Below are positions 9,801-22,900 of a stretch of DNA of 34,739 nucleotides, one piece after another. Made by a program: the position numbers and the translations under genes. The notes below the pieces were generated by a model. It searched no databases and was not told the DNA's origin. It saw only the letters and a list, made by a program, of their open reading frames with translations. Origin of the DNA: Azolla pinnata (taxonomy: Eukaryota; Streptophyta; Polypodiopsida; Salviniales; Salviniaceae); assembly GCA_037176905.1 (NCBI GenBank), contig JBBBWG010028621.1, positions 19,761 through 54,499 on the forward strand. The letters are read 5' to 3'. The first letter of the stretch is position 1; each line of letters opens with the position of its first letter.

Positions 9801-10537
9801 AAAGGAAAACTACCAGAAACTCTTACTAATATTATTAAATGAATTTTAGCGTCTATTAAAATTATAATTTACAAATAAATACCTAATTTAATCAATAATT
9901 GATTAATTTGCGATCGCTTCGTGCTTATCGATTCTGTCCTCTTACTAAGCACTTCCATCTGTCTCTTCTCATGTTCATTGATTCACGATCTTCCTATTGC
10001 TATTTACTATTTGCTACATGTTGCTTGCTACTGTTTATCACTTGATTTCCTTCATGTATTTGATGAATAGAAGCTGGTAGTTTCAAAATCTAATTAAATT
10101 GGTGTTAATCCATTAATTGGCGTTAATTTTTTAGGGAGGGATAAAACCAAGTGTTAATATGTAATTTCTAATTTTAGAGGCGTTAAAACGTAATTAATAA
10201 ATCCCTAATAATAATAATAAGCTTAGTAGTAGTAATATTAATAACAACAATAACAACAACAATAACAACAATAATAATCCATTTAATTCCGTCAGTACAA
10301 TGTTAATTAATTTTATTCTTAATCGCTTCCCACTAACTGATCCTAATCCATTCCCTTACCGCGTTCGATTAACGGAAGCTAGTAATCTTAAAATCTCAAT
10401 TAAATCGATCGATCAATGAATTAATTTTGATGTTCATCGAGCTCAAATTAATGTTTTTGTTGCAGCGGGCATTAAAATGTAACTTATGATTTCGGTAGGC
10501 GTTTTTTTTGGTAATTATCCTTAATAATAATAACAAT

Positions 10538-10545
<8 letters not shown>
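9801..10545. repeat. Cluster of three copies of a dispersed AT-rich repeat family
   Basis: Copy 2 (about 10070-10220) and copy 3 (about 10376-10540) are in direct orientation. Both begin AAGCTRGTA with an AAAATCT(C)AATTAAAT block, carry a GGCRTTAAAAYGTAA block, and end in a TAA trinucleotide run. Copy 1 (about 9800-9900) is an inverted, shortened copy: its reverse complement aligns to the same blocks, and its GGAAAACTACCAG matches the reverse complement of CTGGTAGTTTC at 10074-10084. This suggests a non-autonomous mobile element or terminal-repeat pieces; no coding capacity or target-site duplication was identified. Confidence 0.5.
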
Positions 10546-10573
<28 letters not shown>

Positions 10574-10642
10574 AAGAACAACAATAATAAGAACAACAAT
10601 TATAAATATAACAACAACAACAACAACAATAATAACAATACC

Positions 10643-10673
<31 letters not shown>

Positions 10674-10685
10674 GAAGAAGAAGAA

Positions 10686-10722
<37 letters not shown>

Positions 10723-10735
10723 CTCTCTCTTTCTC
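10525..10735 (+). repeat. Compound AAC/AAT/AAG trinucleotide microsatellite
   Basis: Long runs of AAC and AAT units interrupted by AAGAAC and TATAAATATAAC, then GAAGAAGAA and a second AAT run. A shorter related run lies at 10206-10280. All frames look open because of the repeat (poly-Asn on +, poly-Leu/Tyr/Val on -). It ends about 240 bp upstream of the IFT172 start codon, so it may lie in the promoter or far 5' UTR. Confidence 0.95.
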
Positions 10736-10770
10736 TCTTTCTCTTCCCTTCATTTCCCATGCACAACTTC

Positions 10771-10808
<38 letters not shown>

Positions 10809-10971
10809 TCTTCCTCCCGTTTCTTCTTCTGCATCTTGGCCGCCGCAACCTGTCTCTCTGCCATCGCTGCTTGTCTGATTCCTCTCCTGCGGACGTTACA
10901 ATGTCAACGGAATGAATCCCCGATCCTTTCCAGCTTCCGGCTTTCCTTCGTCGCGGTAACGAGCAAAAGCC
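10720..10971 (+). promoter_or_regulatory. CT-rich probable 5' leader of IFT172
   Basis: Pyrimidine-rich sequence with CT runs at about 10722-10750 and 10771-10809, typical of plant core promoter/5' UTR Y-patches. No clear TATA box was found and the transcription start cannot be fixed. The leader ends at AAAGCCATGG, a good start context. Confidence 0.45.
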
Positions 10972-13900
10972 ATGGCAGATGACATCCGAGGTCGGGCACC
11001 GTCGTCATCATCGTCATCGTCACCATCCATGGCCTCCACCCGACCTTCTACCTCCCTGGCAGCAGAAGAACAGGCCAAGAAGAACACTTCCAACTTCCGC
11101 CATTATTCCACCATCCTTCCTTCGGCTCCTGCCATCGCTAAAGTTACCTCACTCGCTTGGTCCCCCAACGGGTACGCTCTTTCTTTCTTCGTCGCATTCA
11201 GTATCCTTTCTTTCGCTCCTCCAGGGGAAAATGCAGTCTATTCTCACGAATGCAGCTATCTTTGCATGAATTTATATTCTGTAAATAATCCTCGTGTATG
11301 GGGAAATTTTGATGCCATTTACTTCTTCAACAAGCTGATTATTTTCCGAAACTTTATCAAAGATACAGGTTTGCTAGTCTATTCTAATTGAAAGTGTGAG
11401 CACGAATGAAACTATCTGTCTATGCATTTATATCATGTAAATAATCCTCACCCAAGTGGAAAATTTGATCATGCCATTTAGCTCTTGAACTAGCTGATTA
11501 TTTTCTGAAACTTTTTGAAAGATCCGGTTTTTCTATTGTATTCTGATTGATAGCGTGAGAGCGAATGCAGCTATCTGTCTAGACATTTATATTCTGTAAA
11601 TAATCCTCACCTAAGAGGAAAATTTGATGCCGTTTAGCTCTCAACACGCTGATTATTTTCGGAAACTTTTTCAAAGATACGGTTTTGCTAGTCTATTCTA
11701 ATTGATGGTGTGAGCACAAATGCAGCTACCTGCCTATGCACTTATATCATGTAAATAATCCTCACCCTTGGTGAAAATTTGATACAATAAAAAGAATCTT
11801 TAGTTAAGACAATAAGAAAACAGCTTTCCTTTCGTAAAGTTTGACAACTGAGTGAAGAGAATGATTAGGTTGGGGAATAATGATTCATACTGAAAGTACC
11901 CATGTAATAGATTTAGAGAGTACCGATCACTGCGTGCAATGGGTAAGGTGAGTGGTAGAAAGATGAGATGTGAATTTAAACCTGTAAACTATATGCTGTA
12001 TGAAAAAGGTTTAGTTTCTTACAGAACAAGTTTATATATATGCTGAAGGAAAAAATCGTTTAATATAAGGAATTGGAACTTAATAGGTTCTCTTTCTAAA
12101 GTGTTTATTAAAACCTTTTGGACACATGCGCTTCAGACGAAAGCTGGCTGTTGTTACAGTCTCATGCATTATCTACCTTTTTGACGAGACTGGAATGCTC
12201 AAAGAAAAATTACCGACAAAGCCAGCTGATCCGAAGGTCTGTAATTATGTAATATTTCAGAAAAATTAGGGAATTATAACGTAGCATGGTTTCTGCATTT
12301 ACATGCTTACTGTATTCTAAAGAGGTGGATACTGATGATGCCTATTTTCTTCTCAGAAGGTTCAAGTCATCTTTACTCACATTATTAGGTTCTTAGATAG
12401 TGATATCATCGGCAGACTTATGCAATCTTGGTGAATTGAGCTATTTTGTTTAGCTAGGTTCTACTCAATTTCTCAGAGATGGAACGTTGCATAGAGAACT
12501 CCTCTTATTGGTTCCTTCTGGCTTTTAAAAGTGAAGACCTCAAAAGAGATAGTTTAATTCACATCTAGAGCTTCCTTTTTATTTTTCTATTCACGAGAAT
12601 AATTCCTATTTCGTTTCTTCAGAAATTTTTACCTCCATTTGCTCATTATTTGATTCCAACAATGTCTCTTCTATATATGTTTATTTATGGACAAGTCTTT
12701 TTTTCTGTCTTTTTTGTCTTTATGACATCATGTTCCTGTTCTAGGAAAGATCTTTCATTTGTTACTGATAGTTTTCATCAGTTTCTTCTTGAACTGTACA
12801 AGTTGATTATATTTGGCATGAAATTTATTAATCCAGTTCCTCTGAAATGCAGGGTTCTAAGCTATATATAGTGATAGGAATGGCATTCTCCCCAGATAGC
12901 ACAAAGCTTGCTGTCGGTCAGAGTGATGATATTATATTTGTCTACAAACTAGGGTAAATAATTTCTGTCCATCGATGTTTCTTATTGTGGATACATGTAT
13001 ACTCTTACATATAGTGCACTGTTCATCAGAAAAAGGAAAAACTTTCCTGAACCTTATAAATGAAAGTTATCATCAAATGGGCAAGGAAAAAGAAGCTTTT
13101 AAATGCTATTGGGGCAAATGTGGCAACCTATATGCACGCAGTTCAGTGAAATGTGTGGACATCTCTTTATTTGATTATCATGTAATCAATGGGTTTTGGT
13201 GAACTCCACCACAATTTTGAATCAAATGCAAAACCTATGCACACTGTAGAAATTATGATGTTAATTTGAATTTACTTGTCTCTGTTTTGGTTTTATTCGT
13301 AGACATCTTCCAGTTTGGATTCTTGATTATATTTTTCCGGCTTTGACTGTCGTGCAATCAATGGTACCACACCACAAGTTCAATATATGCTAAACAGTTA
13401 TGATGCATTCCTACCATTTCCCTTTCTTCATCTATACATGGTCCATCAAGCTGTAGTGCCCCATTTATGGATGCAGTTCAGAACATCTACACTTTCTCTT
13501 CAATACCTGTTCTAGAAGAGGTTCACTACCATAGGTCAGCACTGGTCCCCCGCACTGTGGTAAATGAACTGACTTGAACACGTGTTATGTCACACCATCT
13601 TCTAGTGGAGCATGAATTTCTATGAAAAGGTAAAAGAGGAATTAATCCTCCCTTCAAATCTCATCTTCTTCTGTTAACTTGACCGTACGGGGTCTGATAG
13701 GACATTATTGCAATTTTGGTTGCTCGTGTATTACATTTGGAATGAAGACAAGAAACTATGCATTAAGCTTGAGCAAACAAAAAACTAACAACCACCTTGT
13801 GTTCTTTGCAGATTAGATTGGGGGGACAAAAAGTCAATATGCAATAAATTTCAGCAAACAATTCCAATTAATAGTATTCTTTGGCCACGTTCCAGTCAAC

Positions 13901-16900
13901 ATGGGATTGTATTTGGTTTAAGTGATGGCAAGGTGAAGGTAAGAGAAAAATGAAGATGCACATTGAAGGCCTTATACTCAATTAGATGCAAATAATCCAT
14001 TCTTGAAAAGTGTAATATACTGTGCATTAATAAACAATTGCTAAAGATGGTTAGTAAATGAATAGTCTAAGATGGTTATTTTCAGAATTTCTCAAGAACA
14101 TAAAGCTCCTAATAAGTGCAACTTATCCAATGGTATTTTTTAACAGGTGGGACAGTTACGGACTAATAGAACCACAACAATTCATGCTCATGGAGCATGC
14201 AGTTCTGTTGTGAGTCTGGCATGTAGTCTTGATGGATCTACATGTTTGGCTGGCCATTTGGATGGTTCAATATACAGGTAATTTAAAGTACATCAGGGTG
14301 CAGCATGAGCTTTATTGAGTTTCCAAAAATCCATTTCCTGTATTTATGAGAAACTTAAATTAATGTGGATGTGAAAAGTTAAGTACATCCCTTTAGTAGG
14401 GGACAATTATGTATGTGTGTGTGTGTGGGGGGGGGGTTGTGCCACAATCATCTTGGTGATAAGGTAATTGGAGCCTGGATTCTCCACCAATGTGAGAGAT
14501 AGCGGTTCTTGAAGAATACTCAATTAGTGTTCCAATGAACCAAATGTAAAATAATACACACATCCACTCCAGGCTGTAGTGGGGTGAGAAAGAACTATTG
14601 GTTATATATCAATTAGTAGCACAGGAGAAGGATGGACCTACTAGAATAAGTCGTGGTTGCAAGGAGACATGACTGAGAGGCGAGGATGGTAGATTTNNNN
14701 NNNNNNNNNNNNNNNNNNNNNNNNNNNNNNNNNNNNNNNNNNNNNNNNNNNNNNNNNNNNNNNNNNNNNNNNNNNNNNNNNNNNNNNNNNNNNNNNAGAT
14801 TTTGGGGCAGACTTCAGGGGCTTACTGTTGATCATTGGCATGTGCTGACTGAGAATTACTTATGGGGAAGAAGAGGCTGGAACTGGAGATGAGTGTGATT
14901 GAGATTGCAAGGCTGGCGCATGGGGGGTTGAACTGAGATGAGGAGGGAGACAAAAAAGCTATTCCACCCTTGGCTGATAGTGCTGGATGATATCATAGTT
15001 CAAATTTGGTTTTAAGCAATATGATGTTTCCTTCTTCAGTTTGATGATGTCTGCCGCAACTTTAACTTATTGAAAATATTCAAACAATAAATTGTGAAAA
15101 CATCACCTCAATACAGGTTTGTGCAGGTTTAATCTTGAGAAAGATAGTGAGGCATTTGCCGTTAAATTTGCAGAAATCGGTAAGAAACTGTCTTGAAACT
15201 AAACAAGTTTAGGCTTTGTTTCTTCTATATAAAAGAAATGATATATTGGCATCAAACTGATTTAAACACTTCAAAGGTTCAGTCACAATCGATGATTATG
15301 TTGTAAATTTTCTTTTTGTATTAAATAAAATTTCCATGTAGAATCTGTACCATTGGCGCTTGCTTGGGGCAAAAGCATCATGGTTGTAGGTTGTGATTCG
15401 AAGGTAAAGATTTTGGACTAACTCATATTATTCTATTAGGTTACAATTGAGATAATGTAGTTCAACTTTCAAGTGCATGCTAGTCAAACTCTTCCTGCAG
15501 TTTGTTTGAATAGATTTTGTGCTTAAATTATTCATAGGTATTTTTTTATGACATCAATGGGGCTTGCTTGCAAGTATTCAAATGTCATCCTGCTAAGGTA
15601 AAACAACACATTTTCCTTGATTTTAACTAGTTTGGTAGGAAGCGTGTAGCTGTTATGGTACTAAATTGTTTCTATAGCTATCTCGATAAATCTTGTCAAG
15701 TTTGAAGCAGAAACAATTTCTGTTGTGACTGCTAGATCAATTTCAAGTTGATAAATTTATACATGTTTGATAGGACTTATTTACTGTCCTATGCAATCAA
15801 GTACTTTTTATTGGTATTTTCTCAAATTTTCATGGAGATAAATCTGCTTTAAGCTGAAATGCATTTTGTGTATGCAATTCAGGGATTTACATCAGCCTCT
15901 GTGAACTGTACTGGAGATAGATTAGTTCTAGGGTGCTACAATGGATTTCATATTTTTCTGTAAGCTAATTTTTAGACTCTGATTTATAATAGTGTTTAGT
16001 TGATCCAAATATGATCCTTATTTAGTTTTGGATACTCTTCAAAGAAATGCTGTTTTTGTTCTCTTTATTTATGTAACTTGTGTTTGAGGCAGAAATACTG
16101 GGGTTGATAATGTTTGGGAAGATGCTGGTCAATATGAAGTAAAAAACCTGTACACTGTTTCTGCAATTGAATGGAAACCTGATGGAAGGTAAAAAACTGC
16201 ATCTTGTTGATTTATTTTCAGTCAATTATGGTCTCTGCAAGAAAGATTTTATATTGCTCTTAGTTATTTCTCTTTATTGAAACACGTGAGGATATATTTT
16301 TATATGAAATTAATTTTTTTTTCTTCCTGAGCATTCAGTCTGATCTTTTGCTTTAGCAGACAACTTGCAGTTGGGAGCCTTTGTGGTAATGTGGACTTAT
16401 ATGATGCATACTCAAGGACAGTGAGATATAATGAAAAATTCGAATTCAATTACATATCAAAGGATCAGGTGATGGTTATTATATCTCTTATATATTCTAT
16501 GAAATGGAACTTCTTTATTCCGCATCCAGTGTATTATGTCTGTAATGTTATTTTGCTTGCTGGTACGTGACAGGTAGTTTTGACGCAACTCCCAATGAAC
16601 TCGAGGATTCTACTTCAATCTAAACATGGATATGAGATATTAAAGATTAATATATACATGGAACAGGTAATTTGTTTGTGATGAGTAAAGTTTTTTGTTA
16701 GCTTGAGGATTTAGGTAGGAGGGAATGGAGTACAAATGATTTCAGATTTGATCAGCACTCAAATACAATACATGCATTAATTTCATCTGTACTGATTTGT
16801 CGTACAGTAAAGTTGGATAAATTAGGATGTTCTTTGCATTCTTCTCTTTGAAGACATTGAAGGTATATTTTCTTATAGGTCATTACGGTCGCTTGAAGAC

Positions 16901-19900
16901 ATTAGTATAACTTTGTTTTTTTGACTTCATGGAATGAGTTTTTTAATTGTTTTATAACTTATCTGTAATGGTAAATATTTTTATATCTGTTTTTTCTTTG
17001 TGGATTGTTTAATTGTTTTATAGGCTATCATTGATAATAAATATTTTTATATCTGTTTTTCATTGTGGATTTTTAAAATTGTTTTATAGCTTATCAGTGA
17101 TGATAAATATTTTTATACCTGTTTTTTTTTCCAGTTTCTGATTGCCCACACTGAGGAGACATTACTTCTTGGTGATCTTGAAAACTGCAAGTTGTCTGAG
17201 GTATGCACGTTGTAAATTTCTAAATTGTGTCTGAAATGCTCCATTTTGTTGTTTCTTTGTTGAAAGTGAAGAACAAAAGAAATGAAATGAAGTGCTTTGA
17301 AGCTTACATAGCAATGCAAACTATCTTATTTGTCTGTATTTTTAATGGCTCCCAAACTTTCCAGAGAATCCAGGCATCAACAAATTTGGAAACTAATATA
17401 ATGATCTTTATGAATAGCTTCATAGTCTGGGTATTGGATGTCATTATAGACTACACCCACCCTACTTTTAGTGGCGGAAAGAAGGAAAGCAAGATATATC
17501 TTCACTTCTTTTCAGAGGCTAAAATGCTCTAGCTGTTCATGTGGTAGATTATATTTTCAAATGCGGCTTCATATTTGAGGCCAACAAATCAAATAATGTA
17601 ATTAGATGACCTCAACTGCCTGAGCATTTATCATCTTGAAAATGGATGTATTAAAACCTTAACCTTTGATATATATTCGAAATTGACTGATCCAAGTTGA
17701 AGAGATCTTGAAATTGAGAGAAATACCTCCAATCTTAGGTAATAATAGCCTGGATTTATTAAGATCTAGGGTGATGAACCTTGGTCCACATAGATTGCTG
17801 CCCTGAGAAATTGCTGGATATGGGCTTTTGCATCTGGATGGTCACAGTTCTCGGGGTAGGGGCTGCCCTCCTTGTGGATTGACACTACTGAATAAACTGG
17901 GGATATTGTACCAAATGTTTACAAACCAGTTGGCTAGTTTGCCCTTTTTGTCTGGGTATATTACTTCCTTAGGTTTTGTGAAATTTCTGGATTATGATAT
18001 TTATGGAATTAGTCGGTAAGCCGCTGCTCCTGAAGATTGTGCTATTCTGCTTTTCCCCCTGGCACGAAGCATCCTGCTTCCTTACTGGTTCAGACCGATG
18101 ATTGTCTACTTCAAGCTGTGAGTACGCCAGCTAGTCTCGGCAACAACAAAATCTGTCTGTGATTCAGCGCAATATTTGTCGGACAGTCTACCAGATTTCT
18201 TGGGAAGGCTGCAGGTCCATCAATAAAACTTGCAATGATTATTTGTGGGAGTCTGACATCCATATCTTCTTGATTTGCCCAAATATTTGTGCACTGTTGT
18301 GGTCACCAATGTGTTACCATCTCGGGGTTGATGCAGATAGGTACTTGCCCGTCCAAGTAAAATTTCACAGGTCTTACAGTATATTCTAGAACAGAATGAT
18401 ACACACAGTGATCTGATTTTGGTTTGACAATAAAGTACTCATTCCAACAGAACTTCTATTATTGAATGTTGTGCTGAATTACTTAATTTTCGAGCTCTTC
18501 ACTGCATCTATTATAGGTTTCCTCATGATGCATAATACAGTGGCTTCTACTGAAACATCATAACTATTCATTAACATCCAAAACTATCTATCCTTTGGCA
18601 TGCACTCCATTACTGGTGTTTCAGGTGGCATTTTCTAGATGCCATAGTGTATATGCAGGTTGTGATTTTCTTCACATTTATCAGATGATGCAGCTCAATC
18701 TCTGTTCAGAAAATGTGTTTAACTAACATCTAAGCTTTAATGTTTTTTCCTTTTTACCTCTGTTCATTAATGGATTTGTGTTTCCAGGTAACATGGCATG
18801 GTAGTGGTAATGTGAGGTTTCTGCTGGATAATCCTTCAGTCTGTCTTATTTATGACAATGGAGAACTTTCTATCATTGAGTATGGCTGTAATAGCATATT
18901 ATCGACAATTCAAACAGATCACCTTCAAGATGCTTTAATCAGTGTTCGTTTGCACAACAAAGTTTTATGTTCACACCCAGTGAAGAACGGGCAGAATCGG
19001 ATTGCGTACCTTCTTGACTTACAGACTATGCAAGTCAAAGATGTTTTTAGGTAAAGTTGTACATATATATTTTGCATGGGATGTGCATGTTCATATTTAT
19101 TTATGAATGAATTATGGCCGGAAACCTCAATAATAGATGCATTGATGGCCAGAAACATCAATAATAGAAGGAAACTTCTGGTGGTAGCTTTCTATGCTTC
19201 TGACATAAGCTGTCTTTGTGACCTATCCTGTGCAAAGTTTATTGTCAATTAGATGCAACACTGTTTCAAGGATCTAATGTGTAAGGACCAGCTGTACAAA
19301 CATATTGTGAAGTGACATATGGTGGAACACAGCAAGAAGATAAGGCATTCAACATTGTGCTTAGATCATAGATAAAGATCTTTGTTTGTAGATCAATGAT
19401 GATGATAGATTGATGGAATCCGTTTGGATCTTCATGGGGAAAACTAAAGCATTTTTTCCACAAATGAGTCTTGTTATTCCTGAGTGCCAAATTCATACAT
19501 ATGTATGTTCTTTGTTTCGACAGAATCCAAAACAAGGCATTTGGCTCAACTACTATGAAGAAAGTTTCTTTCATACTTCAATTGCCATGGGCTTCATTGT
19601 AATAGTACTTGTCATCGATACTTGGAAGTATTAGTCTCATCAGTTACCCCACTAATCAGTGTCCATCAGTATGCAGGCTGCTGAAATCTCGTATTGAATT
19701 TTGGTTTGCTTTGTCAGCTGCATTCTATTTGATGCCCATGGCTCATATAAGGAAGGATTTATGTCCTCATCACTTAGAAAAGGGTCAATAACCCTAATAC
19801 TGTCCCATATAATAATTGTTTTGCATATGGAGCAGCTATAAGGATGTTGTTTAACGAATCAAAATACTATCATCTTTAACATATGTCCACTATTACAATC

Positions 19901-22900
19901 ATGCATACACAAAACACGCATCTATTTGTGAAGAAACATATGGCCACAAAATGCTAATTTATAGACATTGAACATAAAATTTTAATATGCTTTGAAGATC
20001 CATGATTAAACTAGGCACAAATGGTTTTTGGCAGTGGACACATTGTGCAGACAATTGTTCATTATTGTGAAATTGTTTGGCTGCAACTTAATCCCCGAGC
20101 TACTCATCTGCTATTCTGTGATAGGAAAGGGCGACTTCTCATTCTGGACCTTGATAGTCAGGTACATGTTGCACAACTAAGATGGCTACCATGATTTCAA
20201 TATAACTAAGATGGAAGCTGATCTGGTATATAAATATGTATATAAATATGTATATAAATATGTATGTATACATATATCTATATATATGTGTGTGTGTATA
20301 TATATATGTAGATAGATAGATAGATAGATAGATACAACTTTAAGAGGTGAAAGTGGCTTATAAGAACGAATAAGAAATTATATCTGTTGTCTCATCGTTT
20401 TTTTTAATAGTTAAAAGTTGGTGATAGAAATACAAAGCACAAATTGCATGTAGTTAAAAGTAAGAATCACAGTATTTCAACATTTTTATTACTTGCCCTC
20501 GGTGGTGGAAAGAAACGTTGAAATATCTATTTAGGTGAAGCATAGTGCCATTCTATGTAATAAGGCTCATGTTGCCAAACTTTATGTAAGGTGATACCCT
20601 GTAGGATGCGGTTTATCTTCACCAGTTCTTCAGTCATCTGATCAGTAGACTTCTTTTTTGCCTCAAACAGTTCCTTGCATCCTGCCTCAAACATATGAAC
20701 CAAATTATAAGCCTACTAATCATATCCCATTGTTCACCTATCTGCCTCTTATTCTATAGAAATGAACACAATGGCAAACATAGTGTTCTTCCCATTTTCA
20801 CTTTTTGATGTCTTCACTGCAAAATTATTTCCTCCAAAGTTTTACTGGCATATCTATTTATTTCGATTGCTAGCTGATGTGAAAAAAAACAAAGGAAGTT
20901 ATATTCATATCCTCTAAAAGTTGACCATGGCCAATGAAAGTTGGTGCTATTGTGGGACAGAAGCAGACATACGGGCTAGGTAAGGCATGATAGACAGGAT
21001 CTGGTCCTTCCAAGAATGAGACCTAAAGAAAATTTTCGATGAGAGTTTAGTTGTTTATCCCTTAATTCAAATTGCGTTTCAAAGTTGGATATAGTTCCTT
21101 GGCAGAGGAGAGGAAGAGAAGCTTCTATACTGTTTTTGTTCTACTGAGAAAAGCATAAAGATTAGGTTACTGCTGATAACCCTAAGAAAGAGGTGAAATA
21201 TATCAACTATATTAAATTAGTTCATATTTAATATTTCTTTATAGTGTTTTTGATTAGTGAGGCAAATGGCATCATACGGAACGCTTCTTTTAAGCCCAGC
21301 TGCTCTACCAAGATTCCGATTCACTGTTTTCATTTGGAAATACCATAAACTGAACAACTGAACTTTTAACCCCAGTTAAATGTAACAATCAAATGCTAAC
21401 TTCCATGCAGGAACATGTAAGGACGCTATTGGAGATTTGCAATTTTGTTCAGTGGGTTCCAGATACAGATGTTGTGATTGCTCAAGTACTTTTTTCATAG
21501 CTATTTGACTAACAGCCTTTAATTTGTATGAATGCTTATGTATGCTTTTTTCTATTTGAGTGGTTTTCTTGATAACTTAAACTCATATAATTTCCATGGT
21601 CGACAGATCACCTCGTATATCTTATAACTACCCTAATGAGTGATGGCACAAGTAATACCACAATGAATACACAGCTCCCTATTATGGTGTAGAAAGAAGT
21701 CTACCTGATCGATAGAAATGACAAGAATTTAGGCTAGCATTTGTCTTCTGGCATATTCCCAATGACTAACAGGGAAGTCTTCCATGGAGAGTGAAGAGAG
21801 CCTGATAGACAACAGCTGAATGTACTGGTCATTGACAGGAAAGAAGGTGCATTGAGAGGCAACGGTTAGTATTGACATTGAATGGAGTGGAAGATATAGC
21901 CTCAAGATGACAGATGAGTCATGCAAAGAGTGTTTGGTGTGAGGTTACGGCTAAGTGTTGGAATAAGGTTGTTACTGCAAAACATCAGATACCAGGATAT
22001 TAGCTCTAAACTTTGGAAGGAAATTAAATTGATGATGGCTTATTAGGGTGCTTGGTTTGACATTGGAAAGATAGAATGGTAATTTAGGGTGCGATAACTG
22101 TGAACATATCCTAAAAACAAGTATTTGCAACCTAGATGAAATGAGTAGAAACAAAAAGGTGGTGAACACAGGATACCGGACATTCATCATCCTCTGATTA
22201 AATCCTAGATAAAACTCAAATAAATAAAAAGGTGGTGAATTTCGGATATTAGGCATGGCCAGATATGGAGAATATACAAGTTGATGGATGCTTTGGGAAG
22301 ATGACGATGCGAGAAGAGAATTGATGGGGCCACAAAGGAGGCTATTTTGTGAATGTTGTGCTATATAAAGTTGCACTGTCAAGCCTGTTATCTATCATGA
22401 TTTTTCTATTGTGTCCTTTAATGTATTCACGGACCTGTGACTTGTTTTTTGATATTTTTCACAGAGCCAGTCAAACTTCTATATATGGTACTGTATCCAG
22501 GACATTCAACATCCGACAACATTTCCTTTAAAGGTTCTCATTTATGGAATTTCCAACTGCAAGGATAGGCTTTGCAATGCTATTAGTTACTCTTATTTTT
22601 TTTGGTCCTTATAGGGTGATTTGGAGGGTGTTCAGCAAGTGCAAGGGCATATTGAAGTGTTGGTTTTTGAAGGTGGAAACACTGTGAGTATGTAAAAGGA
22701 TCTATTATAGCTTGAATAACGTCTTTCTATTTGAAACATTGATATCTATATCCCAAATAAAAACTTAACAAGGTTGAATCATGGAAGGATGAAACTTAAC
22801 AAGGTTTCAGGAAATTAATATTATAGAACATTACTTATTTTCTACATATTTTCTGGAATTATAATTAGTTTTTCACAGGTTGTGTATGAGCTAGATCAGA

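Noticed and set aside
10484-10864. Overlapping open frames over poly-Asn/poly-Tyr/poly-Val
   Set aside because: These are by-products of the AAC/AAT and CT microsatellites on both strands.
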